A DNA stretch of 64,000 bases, from positions 53,428 to 117,427 of the forward strand of contig JBBITF010000003.1 of NCBI GenBank assembly GCA_037440925.1, given 5' to 3'. The number at the start of each line of letters is the position of its first letter. The first letter of the stretch is position 1. Source of the DNA: JAABUE01 sp037440925 (GTDB lineage Bacteria > Chloroflexota > Anaerolineae > Anaerolineales > Villigracilaceae). The translations under genes and the position numbers were made by a program. The notes under the pieces are model-generated. The model saw only the letters and a program-made list of their open reading frames with translations, was not told the DNA's origin and ran no database searches. This document shows positions 7,300-14,714 of this stretch, piece after piece.

Positions 7300-8832
7300 A
7301 TGCCAAATTACACCTCGCTCGAAAAAGTTCGCCTGCAAAAAATCGAGGCCTTACGCGCTCAGGGCATCGAGCCTTATCCTACCCGCTCCCAACGCACGCA
7401 TACCAGTGCGCAAGTCATCCGGGCTTTTGAGGCCGCCGAAAAAGGCTCCGCCGATGGCCAGACGCCCAAAATCGAGGCCACGCTGACCGGACGCCTGCGC
7501 GCTGCCCGTCCAATGGGCAAGTTGACCTTTGCTCACATCGAAGATGGCGACGGCAAAATTCAATTGTTGTTGCGTATCAACGAATTGGGGCAAGAGCGGG
7601 TAGACTTTTTCAATGCCATGTTCGACCTGGGCGACTTTTTGCAGGCAAGCGGCGTGATGATACGAACCCGCACCGGCGAACCCACGCTTCTCATCCACGA
7701 CTTTAGCCTGCTTGCCAAATCCGTGACGCCCCTGCCTGCCGACAAAGATGAAACGCTGCCCGATGGTACTATCGTCCGTCATGCTGCGTTGGAGGATCCT
7801 GAACTACGCGCTCGCCAGCGGTATGCCGACCTGGCGGTCAATCCATCAGTGCGCGAGACCTTCCGCAAGCGCGCCGCTATCCTCAAAGCCTTGCGGACTT
7901 TTCTGGACGAGCGCGGTTTCTTGGAGGTTGAAACACCTATCCTTCAGCCCCTCTACGGCGGCGCAGCGGCGCGTCCCTTCGTGACCCATCACAATGAACT
8001 CGACCAGGATATGTACCTGCGTATTTCTTTTGAGTTGTACCTCAAGCGCCTGCTGGTAGGAAACCTGGAAAAAGTATATGAAATTGGCCGCGATTTTCGC
8101 AATGAGGGCATTTCGTTCAAGCACAACCCCGAATTTACGCAATTGGAATTCTATTGGGCCTATGCCGACTACCTGCAAGTGATGGAATTGACCGAACAAA
8201 TGGTCTCCTACGTCGCCAAAGCCGTAACCGGCAGTAACCAAGTTACCTATCAGGGCTACTCAATTGATTTCACCCCACCCTGGCGGCGGCTGGAAATGCG
8301 CCAGGGGCTCCTTGAAACTAGCGGCATAGACATTGCTGAACACCCCACCCGCGAGACGCTCTTCCAGGCCATTGTGACACAACATCCCCATGTTACTCCT
8401 GACCCTAATGCCACGCGCGGCAAACTGATTGATTTCCTGTTGAGCGAATTCCTCGAGTCAACCCTTATTCAACCTACCTTCTTGTATGATTACCCGCGTG
8501 ATATTTCCCCGCTTGCAAAGTCCAAACCCGGCGACGCGTTGACGGTAGAACGTTTCGAGGGCTATGTGGCTGGTTTCGAGTTGTGCAATGCCTTCACGGA
8601 GTTGAACGATCCGCTCGACCAGGAACAACGTTTCCTGGAAATGGGCCGTGATTACGATAGTGAAGACGAAGAACGCCATCCCCTCGACGAAGACTACTTA
8701 CGCGCTATGCGCTATGGGATGCCTCCCAATGGCGGCTTTGGCATGGGCATAGACCGCCTGACTATGCTTTTGACCAACCATCATTCCATTCGTGAGGTGA
8801 TTCTCTTCCCGGCTTTGAAGAAGCAAGAATAG
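7300..8832 (+). CDS. lysS: Lysyl-tRNA synthetase, class II
   Basis: Charges tRNA-Lys with lysine using ATP. 510 residues, close to the bacterial LysS norm of about 500. The N-terminal OB-fold anticodon-binding domain is at about residues 65-170 (GRLRAARPMGKLTFAHIEDG). The class II core has motif 1 near FLEVETPILQP, motif 2 RDFRNEGISFKHNPEFTQLE (about 266-285) and motif 3 GFGMGIDRLTML near the C-terminus. AGGAAG upstream of the ATG supports the start. The catalytic motifs are complete. Confidence 0.96.
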   Translation: MPNYTSLEKVRLQKIEALRAQGIEPYPTRSQRTHTSAQVIRAFEAAEKGSADGQTPKIEATLTGRLRAARPMGKLTFAHIEDGDGKIQLLLRINELGQERVDFFNAMFDLGDFLQASGVMIRTRTGEPTLLIHDFSLLAKSVTPLPADKDETLPDGTIVRHAALEDPELRARQRYADLAVNPSVRETFRKRAAILKALRTFLDERGFLEVETPILQPLYGGAAARPFVTHHNELDQDMYLRISFELYLKRLLVGNLEKVYEIGRDFRNEGISFKHNPEFTQLEFYWAYADYLQVMELTEQMVSYVAKAVTGSNQVTYQGYSIDFTPPWRRLEMRQGLLETSGIDIAEHPTRETLFQAIVTQHPHVTPDPNATRGKLIDFLLSEFLESTLIQPTFLYDYPRDISPLAKSKPGDALTVERFEGYVAGFELCNAFTELNDPLDQEQRFLEMGRDYDSEDEERHPLDEDYLRAMRYGMPPNGGFGMGIDRLTMLLTNHHSIREVILFPALKKQE

Positions 8833-8872
8833 GAATAGACCTTATCGGAATAACATGATTGCTGTTTTTCTT

Positions 8873-8908
8873 CTCTCCCCTTGAGAGAGGAGTTGTGGGG
8901 TAAGGGCG
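8873..8908. repeat. Degenerate copy of a CTCTCCC/GGGAGAG repeat
   Basis: CTCTCCCCTTGAGAGAGG followed by a G-rich tail ending in TAAGGG resembles the 39-bp unit expanded at 15506-15699. It lies between the convergent lysS and csp genes. The likeness is visible by eye but imperfect. Confidence 0.45.
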
Positions 8909-8921
8909 GGCAAGCAATTAC

Positions 8922-8952
8922 AAAAACAGGGTTGTCTGACGACAACCCTGTT
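8922..8952 (-). terminator. Terminator of the cold-shock gene
   Basis: The stem AACAGGGTTGTC / GACAACCCTGTT has a 4-nt loop and is followed on the minus strand by TTTTTG. The other side lacks a T-tract, so it serves csp rather than lysS. Confidence 0.8.
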
Positions 8953-8989
8953 CGATTTCGCAAAACGTTCGGCCGAAGGGCTTCAAGTC

Positions 8990-9205
8990 TTACGAGATCA
9001 CCACCACGTTGGCGGCCTGCAAACCTTTCGGACCGTTCTCGATAGAGAATTCCACCTTCTGCTCGGCTTCGAGCTTCTTGTAGCCTTCCATTTGCAGAGC
9101 GCTAAAATGGACGAAGACATCTTCGCCATCTTCCCGGCCGATAAAGCCGTAGCCCTTGGTGGCATTGAACCACTTGACGGTTCCAGTATAACGATCTTCG
9201 GACAT
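8990..9205 (-). CDS. csp: Cold-shock domain RNA-binding protein
   Basis: 71-residue nucleic-acid chaperone consisting of a single OB-fold. RNP1 reads KGYGFIG and RNP2 VFVHFSAL, and the N-terminus is TGTVKWFNATKGYGF. The open frame extends upstream to 9301, but the ATG at 9205 has AGGAG 9 nt before it and gives the standard CspA length. It diverges from phnD. The roughly 290-bp gap to phnD holds both promoters, and a long csp leader is possible, as in other cold-shock genes. I see no other feature there. Confidence 0.94.
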   Translation of the reverse strand: MSEDRYTGTVKWFNATKGYGFIGREDGEDVFVHFSALQMEGYKKLEAEQKVEFSIENGPKGLQAANVVVIS

Positions 9206-9414
9206 ACTATCTTTCTCCTGCTGAGATAAAAAAATTGACCCAGTCACCTGGTATCGCTTTCTCCTCAGGCGAGCCGGGCACGATGGATGCAAGGGTATCA
9301 CGGCTGTTTTTTTGTGTCAAGAGTCTTTTTAGTGAGCGTCAAGGCGCATCTTGCCAGAGGTAAGATACCTTAAAGATTCTGTAATTGACCCGTAAGCGCA
9401 ATAAATGACTTGCC

Positions 9415-9443
9415 TTGACTGTCAAATTGTATTATTATCAAAT
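9415..9443 (+). promoter_or_regulatory. Candidate phn operon promoter
   Basis: TTGACT (9415-9420), a 17-bp spacer, then TCAAAT (9438-9443). The -35 box is good and the -10 box weak. It lies 50 bp before the phnD start in an AT-rich stretch. No Pho box was recognised by eye. Confidence 0.4.
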
Positions 9444-9492
9444 TCGTCAGGGGTTTTCCCTGCGTTATTCCCATCTTCTGAGAGGAGAAGAA

Positions 9493-10533
9493 ATGACTAA
9501 AGCACGCTTTACCTATCTTTTGTTTGCCCTGGTCGCTGCTATGGCGTTGGCATTGTCGGCCTGCGGCCCGGCGGCTACCCAGGCTCCTACGGAGGCCCCC
9601 GCTACTGAAGCGCCTACCGAACCGCCTGCTACTGAAGCCCCCACCGAACCGCCCGCGCCCGAACTCGGCACCCCTGAGAACCCCATCATCATGGGTTTGG
9701 CGCCCTCTGCTACCACGCAAGAACTTCAGACCGGCGGCGAGGCGATTGCCGCCAAACTGAGCGAGATGACCGGCTACACTATCACGGTAACCGTCCCGGC
9801 CTCCTACGGCGCGCTGGTAGAAGCCATGGGTGCTGGCCAGGCCCATATCGGCTGGCTGCCGCCCTTCACTTACATCCTCGCCAAGGCGCAGGGTTATGCC
9901 GATGTTGCCCTGGCTACCGTCCGCTTCGGCTCCGATCACTATAGTTCCCAGATCATCGCGAATGCGGCGGGCGGTTACACCTCCTACTACGATGCTGCCA
10001 CCGGCACCAACACAGCCGATGCCAAGACCGCGTTGGCGCAGTTTGAGGGCAAGAAACCTTGCTGGACCGATCCTCTGTCCTCCTCCGGCTATGTCATCCC
10101 GCTGGGCATCTTCAAGGCCGCGGGCATCAATGTCAAGGCGGGCGCGTGGGTGCAAGGTCACCCCACAGTCGTCAAATCCATCTATCTCAGCCCCAAGGGC
10201 GAGATCTGCGACTTCGGCGCCACCTATGCGCCAACGCCCGACATCTCCAAGGACTTCCCGGATGTCAACGAGAAGATTGTTATCATTTGGATGAGCGATC
10301 CCATCATCCCGAATGACAACGTCTCCTTCGCCCCCAATGTTCCGGCGGAAATCCGCCAGAAGATCGTGGACGCCCTGCTCGCCATGGCTGAGACCGAAGA
10401 TGGCAAAGCCCTGCTCAAGAACGGCGGCTACGATATTCAGGGCCTCAAGGTCGTGGACGACACCTTCTACGATGACTTCCGCGTCTACCTCGAAGCCTCT
10501 GGCGTGGACACTACCAGCCTGATGGGCAAGTAA
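9493..10533 (+). CDS. phnD: Phosphonate-type ABC transporter substrate-binding lipoprotein
   Basis: 346-residue exported lipoprotein that should deliver a phosphonate or phosphate-like anion to the PhnC/PhnE importer. Signal peptide and lipobox LSAC are at residues 18-22, then a TEAP/TEPP-repeat linker (about 25-55). The PhnD/type 2 periplasmic fold has the characteristic GYTITVTVPASYGALVEAMGAGQAHIGWL start and the CWTDPLSSSGYVIPLGI segment. The ATG at 9493 is set by GAGGAGAAG 5 nt upstream; an in-frame start at 9415 would bury the signal peptide. The ligand cannot be read from sequence. No C-P lyase or phosphite dehydrogenase lies nearby. Confidence 0.88.
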   Translation: MTKARFTYLLFALVAAMALALSACGPAATQAPTEAPATEAPTEPPATEAPTEPPAPELGTPENPIIMGLAPSATTQELQTGGEAIAAKLSEMTGYTITVTVPASYGALVEAMGAGQAHIGWLPPFTYILAKAQGYADVALATVRFGSDHYSSQIIANAAGGYTSYYDAATGTNTADAKTALAQFEGKKPCWTDPLSSSGYVIPLGIFKAAGINVKAGAWVQGHPTVVKSIYLSPKGEICDFGATYAPTPDISKDFPDVNEKIVIIWMSDPIIPNDNVSFAPNVPAEIRQKIVDALLAMAETEDGKALLKNGGYDIQGLKVVDDTFYDDFRVYLEASGVDTTSLMGK

Positions 10534-10550
10534 ACAATCCCTTTCACCAA

Positions 10551-10582
10551 AGAGGGAGGGCGCAATGTCCTCCCTCTTTTTT
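10551..10582 (+). terminator. Terminator after phnD
   Basis: AGAGGGAGG / CCTCCCTCT stem with a 9-nt loop and a T6 run. Partial read-through here would keep the binding protein more abundant than the ATPase and permeases, a common arrangement in ABC importers. Confidence 0.85.
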
Positions 10583-10589
10583 CACCCTT

Positions 10590-10654
10590 CCCCCCTCCGT
10601 CTCCCCCCATTTTCGGGGAAAATGGGGGGAGTGGCTCGAAGAGCCGAGGGGGGT
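10590..10654. repeat. Nested palindromic repeat between phnD and phnC
   Basis: The outer arms are CCCCCCTC (10590-10597) and GAGGGGGG (10646-10653). The inner 14-bp perfect arms are CTCCCCCCATTTTC (10601-10614) and its complement (10618-10631). A small GGCTC-GAA-GAGCC hairpin follows the inner stem. A related, shorter sequence is embedded in the GT4 gene near 28362. It looks like an interspersed repeat rather than a designed regulator. Confidence 0.65.
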
Positions 10655-10668
10655 AAATCGAGGCACCC

Positions 10669-11430
10669 ATGCTGCAAATTCAAAACGTATCTAAAACCTA
10701 CCCTAATGGCACGCAGGCGTTGAAGAATGTCTCTTTCGATGTGAAGGACGGGGAGTTCATGGTCGTCATTGGCCTCTCCGGTTCGGGCAAGTCCACCCTG
10801 CTGCGCTGCATCAACCGCCTGATTGACCCCACCGAGGGAAAGATCCTCTGGGACGATGTGGACATCACCGCCGCCTCCCCCGCTGAACTGCGCCAGATCC
10901 GCCGCAGTATCGGCATGATCTTCCAGCAGTTCAATCTGGTCAAACGCTCCAGCGTGATGACCAACGTGCTTTCGGGGCGGCTGGGATACGTCAACCCGTG
11001 GATGAGCCTCATCGGTCTCTGGCCGGCGGAGGAGAAACAGCGCGCCCTCGACGCCCTGGCCCGCGTGGGCATCGCGGACAAGGCGAATGAACGCGCCGAC
11101 GCCCTCTCCGGCGGACAGCAGCAGCGCGTCGGCATCGCCCGCGCCCTCATGCAGACCCCGAAGTTGATCCTGGCCGACGAGCCGGTTGCCAGCCTCGACC
11201 CGGTCCTGTCCCATTCCATCCTGCAATATCTCGAACAACTCAACAAAGAGGGGATTACCGTCATCTGCTCCCTGCACTTTTTGGATCTCGTCCACCGCTA
11301 CGCCACGCGCGTGGTGGCGCTCAAAGACGGCGTGAAAGTCTTCGAAGGCACGGCGCAGGAGATTGACCGCGCCAAATTCAAGGAAATCTACGGCGAAGAG
11401 GCGCAGGAAGTCCGCGCCGCCAGCCTGTGA
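10669..11430 (+). CDS. phnC: Phosphonate-type ABC transporter ATP-binding protein
   Basis: 253-residue cytoplasmic ATPase that powers the importer. Walker A GLSGSGKST is at about residues 36-44, the Q-loop is IFQQFNLVKRSSV, the ABC signature is LSGGQQQRVGIARAL (about 145), Walker B is LILADEPVASLDP, and the H-loop is SLHFLDL. The NLVKR.S...NVLSGRLGY segment is typical of PhnC. It starts at the ATG at 10669 and is followed 9 bp later by the first permease. All catalytic motifs are intact. Confidence 0.93.
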   Translation: MLQIQNVSKTYPNGTQALKNVSFDVKDGEFMVVIGLSGSGKSTLLRCINRLIDPTEGKILWDDVDITAASPAELRQIRRSIGMIFQQFNLVKRSSVMTNVLSGRLGYVNPWMSLIGLWPAEEKQRALDALARVGIADKANERADALSGGQQQRVGIARALMQTPKLILADEPVASLDPVLSHSILQYLEQLNKEGITVICSLHFLDLVHRYATRVVALKDGVKVFEGTAQEIDRAKFKEIYGEEAQEVRAASL

Positions 11431-11439
11431 GGGGGGTTC

Positions 11440-12828
11440 ATGACCGCCGCATCGAAACAGACCATTTCACCCTCCCTCGCCGCCCTGCTCTCGGCGCTCC
11501 TGCCCGGCCTGGGACAGTTTGCCTCCCGCCAGCGTTACCGCGGCGTTTCCATCTTCATCGGCTTCCTCGTGCTGGTGCTGACAACGCTTTGGTATGCCGA
11601 CCCGCTCTGGTATGTTTCGCCCGCCCTCGTCTGGCTGTGGAATATCTGGGACGCCGTCCGCCAGGCAAACGGCCGGAGAAACGGAATCCTGCTCCCCGTC
11701 CTGTTTGGACTCGCCGCCGCCTACGGCATCGGCTGGCAGGTCTTGCAGATTGATCTTTCGCAAGCGGATATGAACCGCGCGGTTCAAATCCTCCGCCCCA
11801 TGCTGCAACCCGATTTCGTCCAGGAACGCCGCGAAGTCAACGAGATGTGGGTGGAAGTGTACGTTCCCTGCGACGCGGACGTTCCCACCGCCCGCCACGA
11901 AATGGATGGCAAGACCGCCATCGCCACGCCCGACTGCGCCGCCGTGCTGGAAACTGTCATCGTCAGCGTCAGCGGCATGTGGCCGAATGCCGAAACCGAA
12001 ATCTGGTGGGAGACGCCCATCGGCAACGCCCGCATGTTGGGCGAAAACGAAGCCGCTATGCTCGTCCAAACCACCGACGAGGCCGGCTCGCTGACCGCCG
12101 TCATCCACGTCCCAACCCTCGCGCTGGCCGGCGCGCCCGACCCGACCATCTCACTTCCCCACCGCGTCTACTTCGATCAATACCGCCCCATCGGCGGTTA
12201 CGAACTTTCCTTCGTCGGCGGCAAGGTGCTGGAGGGCGCGGTGACCACCATTGCCATGGCGCTCATGGCGACCCTGTTTGCCATCGTCCTTGCCATCCCC
12301 ATCAGTTTTCTGGCGGCGCGCAACCTGATGAGCGGCAACCCCGTCACCATGACTGTCTATATCATCGTCCGCACCCTGCTCAATATTTTGCGCTCCATCG
12401 AATCGCTCATCATCGCCTTCATCTTCGTCAAAATCGTCGGTCTGGGACCGTTCGCGGGCATGTTGGCGCTGGCGGTTCACTCCGTGGCCGCGCTGGCAAA
12501 ACTCTACTCCGAAGTCATCGAAGGCATAGACCCCGGCCCCATCGAAGCGGTCCGCGCCACCGGCGCAAACTGGGTGCAGGTGGTGCGCTACGGCGTCATC
12601 CCGCAGATCGTCCCGCCCTTCACCGCCTTCACCATCTACCGCTGGGACATCAACGTCCGTTCCGCCACCATCGTCGGCTTTGTGGGCGGCGGCGGCATCG
12701 GCTTCCTGCTCATCGAACTCATCCGCATCAGCGACATGCGCGGCGTGAGCGCGGTTTTCATCACCATCGCCGTCATCGTCATCGCCCTCGACTACCTGAG
12801 TGCCAAAGTGCGCGAAAGGCTGGTGTAG
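11440..12828 (+). CDS. phnE: PhnE-type permease with extra N-terminal membrane and Ig-like module
   Basis: 462 residues, against about 270 for ordinary PhnE. Residues 1-100 form a membrane module beginning LLSALLPGLGQF, a pattern seen in small membrane domains of unrelated proteins. Residues about 105-235 are a soluble, probably extracytoplasmic domain with two Cys, a WW.TP motif and TTDEAGSLTAVIHVP, suggesting an Ig/TIG-like fold. From about residue 255 the normal BPD_transp_1 permease follows, with the EAA-loop EAVRATGANWVQVVRYGVIPQ (about 370-390, in part). It is followed directly by the second permease (stop and start adjacent at 12828/12829). The importer assignment is firm; the added domain's role is unknown. 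Confidence 0.85.
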   Translation: MTAASKQTISPSLAALLSALLPGLGQFASRQRYRGVSIFIGFLVLVLTTLWYADPLWYVSPALVWLWNIWDAVRQANGRRNGILLPVLFGLAAAYGIGWQVLQIDLSQADMNRAVQILRPMLQPDFVQERREVNEMWVEVYVPCDADVPTARHEMDGKTAIATPDCAAVLETVIVSVSGMWPNAETEIWWETPIGNARMLGENEAAMLVQTTDEAGSLTAVIHVPTLALAGAPDPTISLPHRVYFDQYRPIGGYELSFVGGKVLEGAVTTIAMALMATLFAIVLAIPISFLAARNLMSGNPVTMTVYIIVRTLLNILRSIESLIIAFIFVKIVGLGPFAGMLALAVHSVAALAKLYSEVIEGIDPGPIEAVRATGANWVQVVRYGVIPQIVPPFTAFTIYRWDINVRSATIVGFVGGGGIGFLLIELIRISDMRGVSAVFITIAVIVIALDYLSAKVRERLV

Positions 12829-13968
12829 ATGAAACGCTCCGCCGCCTTCCGCATCACGCTCAACGTTCTGCTTCTCGCCGCGCTGGTCCTCGTCCTGGGC
12901 GTCTCGTGGAACGTCACCGGCGTGGACTTTCCCGGCCTGCTCAAAAACCTGCCCAACGGCAGGAAGATCATCGAGGAAATTCTTTCGCCCGACCTGTTCA
13001 CGCGCGACTTCGAGACCACCACCATCGAGACCACCTTCGCCATCCCCTGCGGCTCCGCCCCGGACCCCGTGCCGGCCTCCTCCGGCCCGAGGCTGATTGC
13101 CACCCCGGTCTGCGCCGATGAGAAAACCGCCTTCACCCTCGAAGGCTTCGACCTCAGCCCCAACGCGGAAATCGTCATCCGCTGGCAATTCCCCGATGGC
13201 CGCATCCTGACGGCCGCGCGCACCGCCACCGACGCCGACGGTCACTTCACCATCAGCGTGGATGCAAAACCCATCGCCCGCGCGGTGGACGGCGTCCCCA
13301 GCAAATTGCAGGTGGATACCAACGTGCCGGTTGGTGGGCTGATTCCCAGTCAAGCCCTGCAAGATGTCACACGCGAGATGTTTGTCACCATCTTCATGGC
13401 GCTGATGTCCACCACCATTGCGACGATCATTGCCGCACCGCTCAGTTTTCTGGCTGCCAGCAACATCATGCGCCGCGGCGTGATCGGCACGACCGTTTAT
13501 TACATCTTCCGTTCCTTCTTCAACCTGATGCGCTCCTACGATCCGCTGGTGATGGCCACCGTCTTTGCTTTCTGGCTTGGCTATGGTCCCTTCGCGGGGA
13601 TGCTTGCTCTCACCGTTGTCACCATCGCCTCGCTGGGCAAACTCTTCTCCGAAGCCATCGAAAGCATAGATCCCGGCCCCATCGAAGCCGTCACTGCCAG
13701 CGGCGCGCCGCGCCTGCATACAGTCGTCTATTCCGTCATCCCGCAGGTCGTCCCTGATTTCATTTCGTTCATCATCTACCACTGGGACATCAACGTGCGC
13801 ATCTCCACCATCATCGGTTACGTGGGCGGCGGCGGCATCGGCTACTACCTCAGCGAACGCATCAACACCTTTGCCTACCATCAGGCCGGCACTGCCATCT
13901 GGGCAATCGTCATCGTCGTCTGGGCGATGGACTTCCTGAGCGCCGAAATCCGTAAGCGGTTGACGTGA
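12829..13968 (+). CDS. phnE: Second PhnE-type permease with inserted extracytoplasmic Ig-like domain
   Basis: 379 residues. One TM helix (about 8-28) is followed by a soluble region (about 45-170) before the permease core. The soluble part contains CADEKTAFTLEGFDLSPNAE and ends ATDADGHFTISVDAKP, an Ig/TIG-like beta-sandwich pattern also seen in the first permease. The EAA loop is EAVTASGAPRLHTVVYSVIPQ (about 285-305, in part), and the C-terminal WAMDFLSAEIRKRL matches PhnE. The start follows the first permease's stop with no gap, so the pair very likely forms a heterodimeric channel. A strong terminator follows. Confidence 0.85.
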   Translation: MKRSAAFRITLNVLLLAALVLVLGVSWNVTGVDFPGLLKNLPNGRKIIEEILSPDLFTRDFETTTIETTFAIPCGSAPDPVPASSGPRLIATPVCADEKTAFTLEGFDLSPNAEIVIRWQFPDGRILTAARTATDADGHFTISVDAKPIARAVDGVPSKLQVDTNVPVGGLIPSQALQDVTREMFVTIFMALMSTTIATIIAAPLSFLAASNIMRRGVIGTTVYYIFRSFFNLMRSYDPLVMATVFAFWLGYGPFAGMLALTVVTIASLGKLFSEAIESIDPGPIEAVTASGAPRLHTVVYSVIPQVVPDFISFIIYHWDINVRISTIIGYVGGGGIGYYLSERINTFAYHQAGTAIWAIVIVVWAMDFLSAEIRKRLT

Positions 13969-13985
13969 TATCAGTTGCATCGAAA

Positions 13986-14018
13986 ACGGGACGCGATATT
14001 GGCGTCCCGTTTTTATTT
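13986..14018 (+). terminator. Terminator of the phn operon
   Basis: ACGGGACGC / GCGTCCCGT stem with a 7-nt loop, then TTTTATTT. It starts 18 bp after the second permease's stop and overlaps the promoter of the next gene. Confidence 0.88.
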
Positions 14019-14026
14019 GGTACAAT
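13999..14026 (+). promoter_or_regulatory. Promoter for the DUF218 gene, probably leaderless
   Basis: TTGGCG (13999-14004), a 16-bp spacer, TACAAT (14021-14026). The ATG at 14034 is only 7 nt after the -10 box, so transcription should begin at or next to the start codon. The -35 box lies inside the phn terminator stem. Confidence 0.55.
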
Positions 14027-14033
14027 CTTGCTC

Positions 14034-14714
14034 ATGCTCAAACAGGTTTGGAAATTTCTCCGCCGCTTCCTCCTGACCCTGGGGCTGCTCGGCCTTCTGG
14101 GTCTTTTCCTGCCCCGGCTGTTGACCGCTCTCTACGCCACCGGCCGGACGTTTACCGTAGAAGATGTGCCACCAGAACGAGTGGCCATTGTCTTTGGCGC
14201 TGGATTGCGCCGCGACGGCACCCCCACTGCCGTATTACGCGACCGTGTTGAAACTGCCGTCCAACTCTACATGGCGGGCAAGGTCGAAAAACTGCTCCTG
14301 AGTGGCGATAATCGCTTTGTAGACTATAACGAGCCGGAGGCCATGCGTCAATATGCCCTCAGCCTCGGCGTGCCAGACGAAGCCATGGTCCTTGATTATG
14401 CCGGCCGTCGCACCTACGATACTTGCTATCGTGCAAAGGCCATCTTTGGTGTGAAACGCGCTATCCTGGTCACACAGAATTTTCACCTGCCGCGCGCCCT
14501 GTTCACCTGTAACGCCTTGGGACTAAAGGCCATTGGCGTGGGCGCCAACAACATCTATTACCTAAAGCGCTCGCGCTTGTACTGGCAGGCGCGCGAACTC
14601 TTTGCCACCTTTGGCGCATTCTGGGACATTTGTATTTCCAGACCGCTGCCTGTGCTGGGCGATCCGGAGCCAATTTTCAGTCGTATTCCTACAGCGAAAA
14701 GGAGACCCTCATGA
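14034..14714 (+). CDS. DUF218/SanA-like membrane protein
   Basis: About 226 residues with one N-terminal TM helix (about 10-35) and a DUF218 (YdcF/SanA/ElyC) domain. Visible motifs are AIVFGAGLRRDGTPTAVLRDRV, KLLLSGDN near residue 85, Y.EPEAMRQYALSLGVP, and TYDTCYRAK followed by LVTQNFHLPRALFTC. The family has been linked to envelope barrier function and envelope polysaccharide precursors in Enterobacteria; the reaction is unknown. I chose the ATG at 14034 because the frame upstream of it runs through the phn terminator. Its stop overlaps the oxidoreductase start (ATGA at 14711). Confidence 0.85.
   Translation: MLKQVWKFLRRFLLTLGLLGLLGLFLPRLLTALYATGRTFTVEDVPPERVAIVFGAGLRRDGTPTAVLRDRVETAVQLYMAGKVEKLLLSGDNRFVDYNEPEAMRQYALSLGVPDEAMVLDYAGRRTYDTCYRAKAIFGVKRAILVTQNFHLPRALFTCNALGLKAIGVGANNIYYLKRSRLYWQARELFATFGAFWDICISRPLPVLGDPEPIFSRIPTAKRRPS

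Noticed and set aside
11847..13121. 424-codon plus-strand frame overlapping both permeases
   Set aside because: Arg/His-rich shadow with no motif.
12151..14025. 624-codon open frame on the minus strand
   Set aside because: It is antisense to the two PhnE genes, which have clear family motifs; the translation is His/Asp/Gly-rich with no domain, as expected from GC-rich codon shadows.
13965..14033. Upstream start for the DUF218 gene
   Set aside because: The extension would cross the phn terminator and the gene's own promoter.
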